Notes under the pieces: generated by a model
Seen by the model: only the letters and a program-made list of their open reading frames with translations
What the model was told of the DNA's origin: nothing
Database searches by the model: none
NCBI GenBank assembly: GCA_037074765.1
Contig: JBAMDO010000107.1
Coordinates: forward strand, 124,001-188,000
Source of the DNA: Mansonella perstans
Lineage: Eukaryota; Nematoda; Chromadorea; Rhabditida; Onchocercidae
Reading direction: 5' to 3'
DNA length: 64,000 nt
Translations under genes and position numbers: made by a program
Part shown: positions 39,168 to 52,499 of the stretch, in pieces
Numbering within the stretch: the first letter of the stretch is position 1
How the letters are laid out: each line of letters begins with the position of its first letter

Positions 39168-42100
39168 ATTGCATTCCTGAAAATATTCACTTGTTTTATT
39201 ATTATAATTTCTTTTTTTTGAGATTGCTATTTTGCATTCATGCAAAATTCTTCGAAAATAATAATTTAACGAGTCTTGTTTCCGTTCTTCATTAATTTTT
39301 GTTTTCTTTTTTCGTATATTGAACATCTTTACGTCATAATTTATCAAAAACTATATAATTATTTGTACATTGAAACTGAATCCTGATTCACGTAGAATTG
39401 TGGTTTCATAATAAGAGTATCAAAATAAATGTTATCTTTTTATGCCTTGTTTAACTCCTGCAATGCGATTTATTTTTCCATCAAATTTTAATATTTCAAA
39501 TACTCGGATGCCTGTTAGTCTTTAACACCTAACATTTGCTTCTGCAGAAAAATTAATTTGATTTCCTAATATTAGAACGAACTAAATAGTTTATCTGGGC
39601 AACGATTAAATTTCATTTCAATATTTGCAATGAAATTCAGTTGCAGAAATTTCTAAAAATGTAACAAAATCGTAATTTTTTGTAGCAACAGCTGATACTG
39701 CATAAATCATGAACAAAGCTTATATGTTGCGCTGTTATTTTGCAAACTTTTCGTATAACTCACGCATTTGCAAGTGAATCAGGTTTATTGGGTAGGCTAT
39801 GCGCAATTAATTAATTTGTATATTATTTGAATGGCCCATTATTTAATGAAATCAACCGCTGCTTATTTTTTAATTCTAACAAGGTTATATCGTCATACAA
39901 TGAATTTAAAAGTATACTTACGCAGGAATCCATGCGCAAAATGAGGTTATAAATTAAAGGACAATGGACAAATCAAAGATATTATTTAATAAATTCTACA
40001 ACTTTGTCATAATAATTAGCTAGCTCTTGATAGAGACCAAAATGTACATTGATAAATGCCCATTCATGATTAATTATCATGTAGTAAAGCAAATTGAAAT
40101 TCCAATTAAAAATTACTTTAATCGAAATTTATTCAAAAGATAGTATTGCTTAATGTTAGAAAAAAACATGTGAAAGTTAAGCTGTCAATTTCAAAATATT
40201 GATTGAAATAAATTTCAGATCTCTTAATTTTAATTTTACCATCAACTGCGCAGAAAATTGCACCAGAAAATTTCTTTAAAGACATTTTTAAATTTTATAT
40301 TCATTTATATTTATCATGTCATTCATGGAAATGAATTCAAATAAGCAGGTCAATAAAGGAGGAAGTCAGGCGAAAATTAATTTCACGCAAGCCATAAAGG
40401 ATTATTGGAAAAAATACTTTTTTTTCCAATAATATGTCTATAATAACCTAATTAAATTTGATTGGGTTACTATCATTTTTTAAATTGTTTTTTGATTAGA
40501 AAATATGTTGTCTTGTTTGAATAAAATTTTAATCACAAATACGTAAGGAATAAATTTAAAATTAAATTAACACAAATATAAAATGTAGCATAACTGAATG
40601 AATTGAACAGAACCATTTTTGAGGTGGGTCAATTTGCATTAAAATGACCAGCAAATATATTCTAATGAATCAGAATCACGGTTTAAATAATCACCAAAAA
40701 ATACACCGTTCGCTGTAATTAATAATAACATTGCAACAATCAATAATAGCAGTAATTAGTAATAATAATGATAATTAATAATAATAACAATAATAATAGT
40801 AATGATAACGATAATAATAATAATAAACAATAGTAATAATAATACTTAACTATCATTAACATTTCACTCCTAATTAACTGTTCATTTTACAGAAATTAAG
40901 ATGTCATCTAAATTCCAATGTGAATTAGTACGTGGACAGATCTGCAATAGTTAAAAAGCGACCTGGCAAGGTCACAACTTAGTGAGTTAAAACAAGCTAT
41001 TTCTCTTTCTAGCTAATTCATCAAAGAAAATTCAGTTTCAAATTAACAGAATCTTATAAATCCTGCTACAAATAAAAAAGCTAAATTGGTTCGTGGCCAA
41101 GGAAAATTTGAAAATCACTATCTTAATGGAATGAGTTGATGGCTGGGATTGACTAATTGTTACTTAAATAAGTCAGTAGTGCATTTTGATAGCCATTAGT
41201 GTGTGTGATTAATTTGATAGCCAAATGATAAAATAATTAATAAAGAATACACATAAACTGTCTCTATTCTATCATTAACGATAATGCATAACAAAAGCAT
41301 TTTAGGTAAAGCCTTCATTTCTATTTTTCAATTATCAATCTAAAATTATTAATGAACAGAATAAATTTCTTTTAAAAGCATTTATTAATTATATTTCACA
41401 AAATTAACTAATTTTTCTTCATAGAGCATCTAACTTTTGTTCGTCCAATCAATTTTTGATGTGCAATCAATTTTTGATGAATTATTTTTAGAAAATTTTT
41501 CATCAATCTTTCCCTTCTTTTATTACTGTTATATTTCTATACAAATATTTTCTTCGCCTAATATACAAATATTTTCTTCGCTTAATGCAAATTAATGGCA
41601 AAATTGATAATACAAAAGAAATTATGAATTTGAATACTATCAAATAGTTCTTTTTTCAAAAAATAGTAATTTATGAAGTCAATTAAATTTCATTTATTTT
41701 CAAATTTCCCTTCAATTCTTATTTTTCCTTAACCATTTTTTCTCTTTGCATGATATTAATCAATTTCAATTCATCGGGAAATAATTCTCGTATTATTTTA
41801 ATAATCTTTTTCTGCCTTTTTGATCATGCTTTTTTTTTGGCTTCCAGTTCTTGACATTTATTGTTTCCTTAGATTTTCCCAGCATTTTGTCATTTTACAG
41901 CATTTTTTTTTTTGCTAATTCTTCAATCAAATCCTCATTAGATTTAGTATTAATTGTCGTTTCATCCATTTCCATTACAATTACAACTTGTCTCTTCATC
42001 TGTCACTTTGCGCCCATTATGCCACAACAGCCCAGGAGATTTGTCTTTAGATTTACTTTATGCACCTTTAGCATCATCCAAATTTTCCATCAGTTTGATA

Positions 42101-44143
42101 AAAAAATGTAAAATTTGACTACAATTTTTTTGACAACATTTGTTTCCGCAATTTTCATCACTGTCCTCATAATCTCAAAGATTAACTGGTAAAGAAGTTA
42201 ATTAATTGCTCAAGTAAGCATATTAAAATTATTTTTCCACTTAGTGATTTAAAATTTCACTTATTATAATATTAAACTGATTAATCAGTCTCAGTTGATT
42301 AGCAAATTAATTGAGCAATTAATACTTGAAACAAGAAGTTTTGAACTTAAATTAATTTTGGTAGCAGATTAGTTGTGAATAAATCAGACTTGATCATGTT
42401 TAACTTCCAGCCAATAATGTACAGTGTAAAGTGAAAAAAAATTTCCACTGCTTCCTGCAAATAAAAATAAATAAATGGATGAAATGAACTGATTTATTGG
42501 TGTATGAACTGCTTCGCTTTATCATATGTGGCCGTATAAATCATAATTTACCTTGTTCTGGCTTTGTCTTTTATGAATGACGTTATTCTGATCCATCTAT
42601 TGTTGACTGTAGTTTTCATTTTGCAGAACTACAAAGTTAATTTTTTAATTATTCAATATTTAAAAAATTTTTTTATTTTCCAAATTATTTATCTCAAAAT
42701 TTCCTTGCACTTTATTATGCAACATATATAGCCTTCATTGAGATAATAATTTAAATGGCTTTCATTTTAAATTTTACCAATCAACTTATGCAATATTGAA
42801 AGTACAAAGTGCTTCATTAAATATTTCTCATTTCTTTTAGAACATAATTTTCATTTCATATGACCATTGCAAGTAATGCTAATTCAATGGCATCTGATCA
42901 ATCTCATCTATATTGTAAATGCAAAAGTCATACAATTCAGTATTATCAGTCATTGATTATCAGTGATGATACAAATAAGCACATTCCGAGCAAATTTAAT
43001 TAATTTACTTTGAAATTATTCAGCAAAAAATATTGAAATACATTTGCTTATTTTGTTTGCTTAAAACTTCTTAATAGTGGAAGAGAAAATGGAAACAACA
43101 GTCATTTTTGTCTTGTCCAACTGCTATATAAATTCATAGCTAAATTTAGTAAACTGGAATTGCGCGTGCAGTACTTATTGCATCTGGAAATGCAAATAAT
43201 CTAGGTTAATTTAAATTCATTACTCTTCGATTTCCATTATTCATTCTATCATTATTAAAAACAAGCAAGAAAAATCAGGCAAGCCAAGACAAAGTTAATT
43301 AACTGCCTGTTTATGGTCATTTGGAAACAGCTGTCTGCTCATTTTAATGAAATTTTCTCAAAAAACAGCAGAACTTTTCATTTCTTTAGAAAATTCAATT
43401 ATATTTAAAAATCTTTTCTCCAATCTACTCTCTCTATTTGCTATACAATTTTATCACATCCAACTTTGGGTTGAAAGGAAAAAACGATTAAATGAAAATG
43501 CGAAACAAAAAATGCTGGAAAGAATTGGTTAGCAACCACTGATTGCAACAAAGCAAATATTCAGCAGAGAGGGAATGGTAAAAAAGTGTTGGACAAGTGG
43601 ATAAGAAGTTTTTTCCTCTTTAAAAAGTGCAAACTTTTCAAGAAAATAAAATACGATTGGAAGGAAAAAATTTAATTAGATTTGCTAAGAATTCATCTTA
43701 AGTAGTTAAATAGCGAGAACTTTTCACAGTTTAAAAATATCTGCTTTTCTTCCAGGTTTGCAAATGCCTTTTAAAAAATCTCAATGAACTTATCTTACTC
43801 ATTATTACTTAGCTGGAAAAACAAGCTTATTTCTTGCTTCTTGTTTTGTGCATATTTTTTCCAAATAACTCAAAATGTATTATATTTCCATTTTTTTTTT
43901 TTTTTTGCTTTAATTATAAAAGTTGAATAATTCTTCAGTATAATCTTCAGTATAATTTTAAGAAAACTTGAAAACACTGAGATCATCGATATTTTGATAA
44001 CTGAACAATGATAAATTAGTCATATTCATTAGAACATTTGTACACCTTCTCTTTGATTGTGCTATTGTCATTACTGTTCGGCTATGAAATGAATAATTTT
44101 AAATTTAATTTATCAATTAACTTTCAATATATCCGAAAAAAGA
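39168..44143. other. gene-poor AT-rich region
   Basis: Nearly 5 kb with no supported gene on either strand. Frames such as 41851-42111 and 43347-43532 reflect pyrimidine-rich tracts. An AAT/ATA microsatellite lies at about 40725-40850. As the only long upstream region of the TRPV gene, it probably includes that gene's promoter. Confidence 0.6.
40725..40850 (+). repeat. imperfect (AAT)n microsatellite
   Basis: Runs of AATAATAATAG and similar with interruptions. Confidence 0.85.
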
Positions 44144-47100
44144 ATGGGTAATGGTGAATCATCAACAAAAGAAGAGGATGGTAAACCGAAAAGAAAGGAT
44201 CAGCCACGTTTGTATCAACATGTTGACATTCACGGTGGCGGTGATTTGATATCTATTATGTGGCAAGCCAAAAATAGCAATGATTTTTCGCAAATTAATG
44301 AACTGATAGATTCAAAGGTTTGGTTTTGAGTTTAATTACAATCTTTGGTAAAATTTAGATATTAAATTTTGAAATTAATTTGTTCTTGAAAGATAATTAA
44401 AAGTTATACCGAATTTTGTGATATAGCAGATTACGGTTAGTTCTACTACATTGTGAGGTAGAATAGACATCTTTAAATAATTTAATTGTTTAAATTGTAA
44501 TTGAAGTTGAAAATGGAAGAATGAGGGTGAAAAAAGTTTCGATGATGGGGAATTTTTGATATAGCGTGCGGGCAAATTTCATGTCTATATATTGCTTCAA
44601 TTATTATTAAATTTTTATCGGTTTTGTAGTAAATTTCGAAGAATTTTGAAATATTCTCAGTCAGTAAGCAATTTCAAATTTAAAATTTTAAAAAAAAAAG
44701 AAAAATTTTTTTAACATTTCAGAAGAAATTTAATTAATGTATGTTTAATTTAATTTTAGATTAAGAATTTTATGTATAATTCGGGTAAGGGGAAAATGGT
44801 GGCAGTTTCGGAACTGGTCAAAATACGCAACAAAGAGCGTAATGCAATGTTAAGTGCATTAAAACGTAAGAAAGGTAAAGGTAAAAGCGGGCCAAATATT
44901 TTGGATGATTTCAATCAAGAAGGCGAAAATCAAGGCGATTTAAAAAAAGGTCAAATATGTATTGAAAATAGTGACAGTAATAGAAAGTAATATCTATGAA
45001 ATTTATGTACTAAATTATAGAATATGAAAAGGTAATTATAATACAGTAAGTATGAATGAGCATGAAAAAGTGTGCCGAATGTTTATGCAAGTAAATCAAA
45101 ATAGAAAGTAATTTCTATTATCAGTTATTTTATCATTTGCTATCATCATGACCATTATCAATTATCATTGTTAGCTTTTAGCAATGAAACTTTTGGAAGG
45201 TGGAGGAAAGCGTGGTGACACGGATTCAAAATATCGTGAAGTGGTGTGGAAGTTAGAGGAACGCGGTAATATGGGTGAAAATCTTGTTGGTCTGTGCTTG
45301 CTGCAAGGAAACGCAATACATAATGATTTGGCTCGTCATTTAATCAAATTGTATCCGAAACTTGTGAACGATATTTTCATTAGTGAAAATTACTACGGTA
45401 ACAATGATAACGTAAATTGAAATTGTCTGTTAATTTTGAAATATTTATTTTGTCATTGGTCAGAGAAATACTATTTTCAAGTTATACTATATTCGTCAGC
45501 ATCATAATACATAAAACTTTGAAATACTTCTGAAATGATAAGATTTTAGAGAAAGCAACTGAAGAGAGTTTGATAAATCAATGTAAATATAATTAATTTA
45601 ACAAAATCTCAAAAATACTTACTAAACAAATTAATATAACTGTCTACAGGTGGCAAGTTTTTTCTTGTCAGATAATTATAGGATTATCACCTTTACATCA
45701 AGCCATAATAAATGAGGATCCGGCAATGGTCAGTTTTCTACTGCAACAAGGTGCTAATATTAACCAACGTTGTTACGGTGCTTCATTCTGTCCCGATGAT
45801 CAGAAAAGCAGTCGGACCGATTCTCTGGAGCATGAATATGTAGAACTCAGCTTGAGAACATGTTACACCGGGTGAGCTAATATTATTTCAATAATTGCCG
45901 AACACTTTTCTCTAACTGTTTTTATCATTGTAATCTATTTCCGAAAAAAATTATGTTAAAAAATGGCTTGCAAAGTTAAAGGTGTTGTATATAAGTTATC
46001 GGATAGTTAAATAATTGCGTATGCAATTATTAATATTAAAATTGCGAGAAACGATGATTTTGAGTTCTAAGAAAAAATGAAATCGTCGGAAAAGTTCAAA
46101 TGATGGAATTTCTTCATGATTTAAAAATTTCCGAATTATTTTTGATAATATTTTTGGGTAGATTACCTAAAAGTTCATTTTTTCCTGCATTCAGCTAACA
46201 TTTTGGACTGCCACTTTGAAGTTATTCTAAGATTTAATTACGAATTAAGTCAATTGCTAGTTAAGGTTAAAATCAGAAAATTTTCCTTCAATTTTTGCTA
46301 TTAGTGAAAATGCTGCAAATGTTTAAAGTCATTGAAATGGAAAATTTTAACAAATTTACATATTAGACGAATGTATTTTGGTGAATATCCGTTATCATTT
46401 GCGGCTTGCATCAATCAAACGGATTGTTTCCGGTTATTGGTAGCCAAAAAGGCTGATTTGAATCAGAAGGATACGAACGGAAATACGGTTCTACATCTAG
46501 CTGTAATCCATGAACAGCCAGTGAATAATTCAAATTGCTTTATGCAAATTATGATTTGAATTTGTTGATATGTTCTCACACCATTAAGTTTTCAAAAGAA
46601 AAAAAAGCCAAAAAAAATTCACGCATAAATTTTTTTTGCTTAATGTGAAGTTTTTTTGCCAAAATTACTTTTGCAATTTTTTAAATTTGAAGTTTGAAGC
46701 AAATTTCAGTAAATAATTTTCAATCACTATCTTTTGATGAGAAATTTCATGGCTTTTTCTTATCAGGAAATGATCAAACTATCTTACAATATGGGTGCTA
46801 AGTTACAAATAGTGAATAATCAAAATTTGACTCCGCTCACTTTGGCAGCACATTTGGGGAAGAAAGAGGTAAAATGGTAATTTTGTAAAAAAAAAGCTCC
46901 AATTTAAAACTTTTTCTTCAACTTTAACTTTTCTCATCACAATACGATTTAATTGTTTAATTTTTAATTAAATTCATTTTAAAACTAGTCTATTTCATAT
47001 TTATCTACAATTTTCAAATCTTTGCTTACTTAATCATTTGATGAATTTTTAGATATTCGAATTAATTCTAAAATTAGAAGCAGATGTTGCTTGGATATAC

Positions 47101-50100
47101 GGTAATGCGAGCAGCTATGCCTACCCGTTAGCTCGTATTGATACGATCAGTCAAGAAACAGGAGAAATGAATGAAGATAGTGCACTATCACTTACTGTTT
47201 ACGGAGTAAACATCTTATTTGCTCAATAATAAGTCTTGTTAAAATACAACAATGTAGCAATCTAGTGCAGTCTGTTTATAAGTAATCTTATGGACCGCAG
47301 TATCGTAGATAACATTTAAACATGCATAAGATATCCGAGATGGATTTTTTTATTTATAGGCAATTATTTGCTTGTCGACTAATTAGTTTGGTTAGACTTC
47401 TGATGCTGCTAATTATTGTTTTAGTTAATTTTATCTGATATTCTCTTGCTTGCTCTTTTTTCTTTTTATACTCAGAATGTAATTTAATTTAAATTTGAGG
47501 AAACAACGGAACATTTGGATCTTCTCGACGGATTATTGGACGAATTATTGGAAGCTAAATGGAAAGCATTCGGACGTCGATAGTAAGAATAACTTTGAAA
47601 AAAAAGAAAGAAAGAGAAAGCTTTTGAATTTGAAGTAACTAATATTAAGCAAATCAAAAAGGGCACATAAATGCTTTTTCTTTCTCAACCAATTTGAAAA
47701 ATCGGATTCAGTTAAAAACTTAATATTAATATAGTAAAAGCTTTTTTAATTTTTCTCTCAAAAATTTCAAAATTATATATTTTTCATTAATTTAACAAAT
47801 CATTTTAATCTCATCAGAATCTTTCTTATAGCCTGTAACAGAAAATTCAATAACTATTGACGATTAAATTAATGATTGATCTTTAATGATGAAAAAATTG
47901 CTGTTGCAGTTTGACATTATCATTTTCATGCTTTGTGATTTATTTTATATTTGTATTTATGGCTTTTATGTGTCGACCATTCTCCATGACAACAAAGGTT
48001 GAATTTAAAAAATGGTCAATTGACCACATTATAAATACTTACTGTTGATCACTTCTTTTGTTTAATAAATTAAAACAAATTATTAATATTATCTCAAAGC
48101 TTCTTGTTCACTGCACCGCTTTGCCTTCATAATTTATCATTTGTCATTGATAATGCAATCAGTATCCAACTATTATAGGTGTTTCCACATAATGAAACCC
48201 AAGATGTTAATACATCCATTCCATGCGACAGAACATCACCTAATAATAACTGTTACAATTCTACCTATACCATACTCGATCATATGGTTCTTAAAACCAC
48301 AACGTTGCAATCATTTTCATCACACGCTGCAAACGAGCAAGCTGAACGGAAATTTAAAAAATCTGGTTTAATAAACTTTTCATAAAAAATATTTGATTAA
48401 AAATTTTTTTATTTTATAAGTTTCCTTCGAATATATTTCAAATTTCTTATTTTATCATATTTCTTAAGTCTTATTCAAATTTCAGTTTTATTGTCTAATA
48501 ATTTGAAAGTTTCAGAATTTTACGGAGTATGCAATTGTTTTTAATTGATTATATCAGCAATCAAATTTTGATCCTACAAATTCAAATAATTGACCAATTT
48601 TTTCTGAAAGTTAACTTAACAAAAAAATAACACGTCATATTTTTAAGAATGGAAAAATATTTTAGGTCAGTAGAAAAAACGAAAACTTGAAGTAAGTATA
48701 TTATAGGGTATTGAACTTTATTGCTGAATTAATAATATAGTTAATTGTCACAATTGTTAATGATTTTTCAAATATTAAATATTTAAATTTTGTTAGTAGA
48801 AATTTGGTATGGTACCGATAATTGCCAGTTGTGGAGATATGGTGGTTTAGGATGGCAACAATACGTAAGTTTATGAAATGGATCAAAAGAAAATGTCACA
48901 AAATTTTTCGCTGATTAATATCAAATCATTACTTTCTCAAATCAGTTGTACACAATTCTACAACTGATTTGAGTTGTAGAATCAGCAATTCTGAACGATA
49001 TGTATTTTTTGAATCTTTCGGTAAATTGTGCAAGAAATATTAGCATTGAAATGTAATAGCAAAACTGAGTAGTGACAGTAAAATACTGGAATGTAATTTC
49101 GAAATAAATGGAAGCTAAGAAATGCATATTAATTATTTAACAATGTATTCTGCTCAACTAATTGCTAATTAATGTTCTGTGAAACTGACTTGTAAATTTA
49201 GAATGAAATTGTCATAATGCCTAGAACAATATGCTGAAGAATGTGAAACAGTTTGAAATTAAAATTTCCTAATCTATTTTGAATTTCTGAAATCAATTAG
49301 GTTCGATTAGTTGCTGAACAAATGGTACTGTTGATGGTGTTTCTTCAAATCATCTGTGATACAATCGATATAAGAAATGTTGGCCGGAAACGCTGGTGGC
49401 GCGTTATGGTATTTCATTCTGTTCAGTTACAGAATCCACAAGAAGAAAAAATAACTTCAAAATCTTTTCCTGAAGAAATTTTTAAATGATTTTAAAAGAT
49501 AAATTTACAACAGTTATGTGAATTTTTTTCTTTTAACATAAATTTCAAAATTTAAAAAAGCTTGAATTTTTTATTTCGAAAAATTTTTGCGAATAAATTC
49601 AATTGCATTTCAGAAATCATTTCCGGCTAAAATCGCTTACAAAATTTCATTTATTTTAATAATACTAATTGTTCCAATACGACTAGCATGTTCACTGTGT
49701 TCATCAATGCTTCTCCTCGAAAACATTCTCTCATTGATGATCGTCCTGTTAACTGGAGCACATTTCCTGTTTTATACAAGGAAGTTTCTTTCTTCTTTTT
49801 TGTTCATTTTGATTCAATTTGAAACAGCGTCCAATTTTTGAAACAGTTAAAAATTATTTCCAGTCACTGGTGCAATATTCAGGATAAAATTTGAATTTGT
49901 GTAACAATTTAGAGCTTTAAAATTTATTGGACCATTCGTTTTAATGATTTATACCATACTTTCGCGTGATATAAGTCGCTTTATGATCATTTATTCGATA
50001 TTTCTCATCGGATTCTCTCAATGTTTGTTAATTTCTAATTTAAAAAATGTTCAGCAATTTTTGTTCCCAAAATACTTTGATTATTTTTTAAAAAATTCAA

Positions 50101-52499
50101 GTTTAAAAGCGAAAATGAAATATTACATGCGAGAAATTCCGACCATGCTATTGTCTTACTTATTACTTCTCTACATGTTGCACCGATTCAATCATCGGAT
50201 CATGAGCCCATGGCTTCGCAAAATTAAAACAGTTCACAGTTTTGTAGAAGTCAAAAATTTAAGCGAACTAAAATGTCCTTTATTCACTACTAACATCTAT
50301 TTCTGCTATTACTTTTCGCTTTATTGATATTATTTTGCTATGCAAAATTTTTGTTTTATTCTTCCTGTTATTTATTTAACATTTCTAAAATAAATTAACA
50401 TTTTATGCGGAATCAAAAATGTTTCATTTTTAAAGACTATTATTTAAATATATGAATGCACTTATTGGAGTAATTGTCGCAGTAAATGCATTTGTTGATG
50501 AAATTTTAAATTTCAAAGAGTAATAATTTTGAACTACAAAAACTGTTTAATTTCTGCCTTTTTTTCAAGCATTCTATGTGATTTTTGGAGCTTGTGAACG
50601 AGCAAGTAAAGAGAAATACGGTATTGGATCAACCCGCTGGGAGAATATCTTGGACACACCATTTGAGGCCATTATGAGATTGTTCATAATGACCATTGGT
50701 GAATTTACCATCTTTTATCGATCGTTGAATACATGTGAGGAACGGATGATGCAGATGATTGGTAAGGTAAGGTTTGTATGCTTTGAATTTTATGAAAATT
50801 TAATTGAAAAATAGCGGCAAAGTACATGAAATAGTATTTGAATTTATGGTAGTTATTCACTTTTATTTCAAAAGAAGAAGAAAACAAAAATAATGAAAGG
50901 TGTTTTTAATTAATAAAAAAAGAATCAGAAAAAGTTTAATTTCGAAATTTGAAATTAATTAAAATACGAATCTTTGGTCATTTAATGTCCTGCATTTATG
51001 CATGCATATGTGTATCTGCGTGTGTATGTATGTGTATGTATGCCTGGTTTGTGTGTGTTAATAATCTATTTAGCAAAATTTTACATAATTTTTTAATTCT
51101 TAGAAGTTGATTGGTGATTAAAAAAACAATTCCAAAGGCGGAATATCTTTCTCATAATTTGGTTTGTGTGATTAATTAATGATACGCTTTAAATTAAAGT
51201 AATGCTTTTTTGATTACAGTTTTTGTTCACTATATTTGAATTATTTATTAGCATTATGCAATTTAATTTATTAATTGCTATGATGACACGAACTTATGAA
51301 ACTATTTCGAGGACATCAAGTGAATGGAAAAGACAAGTTTGTTTCACAATGTTTGCTTAATGATTCTTGAAATAATTAAATAATCTATGATAGATTAATT
51401 AATAGACTAGGTGAACTTTCTGTAAATCTCTCTTGATTCAATTATTTCATTTCATTAAATCCATTACAAAATTGCGCATATTTTGTTCATGCTAAAAATT
51501 TTTCAAATTTTTTTCTTTCTTATCCATTTCTATTCTCTGTTATTATCAAAAATATGGGCAAAGATAAATATTACGTTAAATCTATTTCGTTATTTTATTA
51601 AGTTACTATTTCATTAATTATAATTTCTGATTTCTGTAATAATTCAATTAACTTATTTTTAATTATAGTGGGCTCAGGTAATACTATTCTTGGAGCTGTC
51701 ACTGAAACCAAAAGAGCGTCTTATTGCAATGCTGAAATATTCTCGTCCAATTGGTACGGACAAAACAAAACGCTCATTTGTTGTTGCCAGAAAGACTACG
51801 GTCTGTTCTTCTCTTCCTATGCTACTAACAGACTTATAAATAAATAAATTACAGTAAATAAACACTGAAAAAATCTGGAATTTTCAAATAAATTTTATAG
51901 TGGTGAAAATAAGAAAATAATTGAGTAAATTTGAAACTAATTAATTTCTCTAAAATTAAAAGTGCTTCATTTTTAATTCCAATTCAATGCCAAACTCTTA
52001 ATTTCATCTTAATAAGCGCTATTACTTGTCTTTCATTCTAACATTATTCTTCTTTGAGCCGACTCTATTCTCATCGATTTCAGATTCACATTAGCATTGA
52101 TTTTCAGAATCATTTTTTTTTTAGCGAGAAAAGCATCGATCTAATTTACCTGTCAATAATTCTAGAGTGAATCAATGTCACAGACTGAAAAGCAATTACT
52201 TGAACAGCAAGCACGTGATTTACGTGAAGAAAAACGAGCTTTATTAAAGAGACGTTTGAAGGTTGGCTAAACTGCTTTTTTAATAAAAAGTTAATGCATT
52301 TTTTGCAGCAGAAAGATAACAAAAAAGCCATTAGTTTAAGATATTTGCAAAAATTATTTTTTATGCAATTTAAATTTAGTTTATGCTTAAATCTAATAAA
52401 GCTCATTCAAATCTACAGGATTTTGCTCATACTCCCAATGATCGAAGACCGTTGACGTCATATTTGTCAACGTCAAGAAAAGAAAATGAGAAGAAATGA
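44144..52499 (+). CDS. TRPV cation channel, OCR/OSM-9 family
   Basis: Nematode TRPV channels form heteromers in sensory cilia and mediate chemo-, osmo- and mechanosensation. Nineteen exons from 44144-44317 to 52419-52499 (intermediate starts: 44760, 45182, 45682, 46367, 46767, 47053, 47500, 47910, 48179, 48797, 49301, 49614, 49913, 50570, 51220, 51669, 52166) sum to 871 aa in frame. Ankyrin repeats span exons 3-7, including [40 protein letters not shown] and [16 protein letters not shown]1 is in exon 9 ([16 protein letters not shown]); the S1-S2 loop in exon 10 has three N-glycosylation sequons; S2-S4 are in exons 12-13 and S5 in exon 14. The pore motif MTIGEF is at about residues 705-710, and S6 ([19 protein letters not shown]) ends in the gate and TRP region. 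The basic C-tail is coiled-coil-like ([20 protein letters not shown]). The N-terminus [12 protein letters not shown] has a myristoylation-like Gly2 and leans towards OCR rather than OSM-9. Confidence 0.93.
48936..48982. repeat. overlapping inverted repeats in TRPV intron 11
   Basis: CTCAAATCAGTTGTA (48936-48950) is followed, after eight bases, by its exact reverse complement (48959-48973). The right arm also pairs with a third block, ATTCTACAACT (about 48955-48965) against AGTTGTAGAAT (about 48972-48982), giving two mutually exclusive hairpins. Confidence 0.85.
51001..51060 (+). repeat. TG/TATG-rich simple repeat in TRPV intron 15
   Basis: Alternating GTGTATGTATGTGTATG-type sequence within the intron between the pore exon and the S6 exon. 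Confidence 0.85.

Noticed and set aside
41851..42111. Hydrophobic frame in the 39-44 kb gap
   Set aside because: Composition follows the T-rich sequence; there is no start context, splice partner or domain.
52100..52251. Longer alternative TRPV exon from a TTTTAG acceptor at about 52124
   Set aside because: It reads into a stop after about 40 codons, whereas the acceptor at 52165 gives a charged helical tail that continues into a last exon with a good stop.
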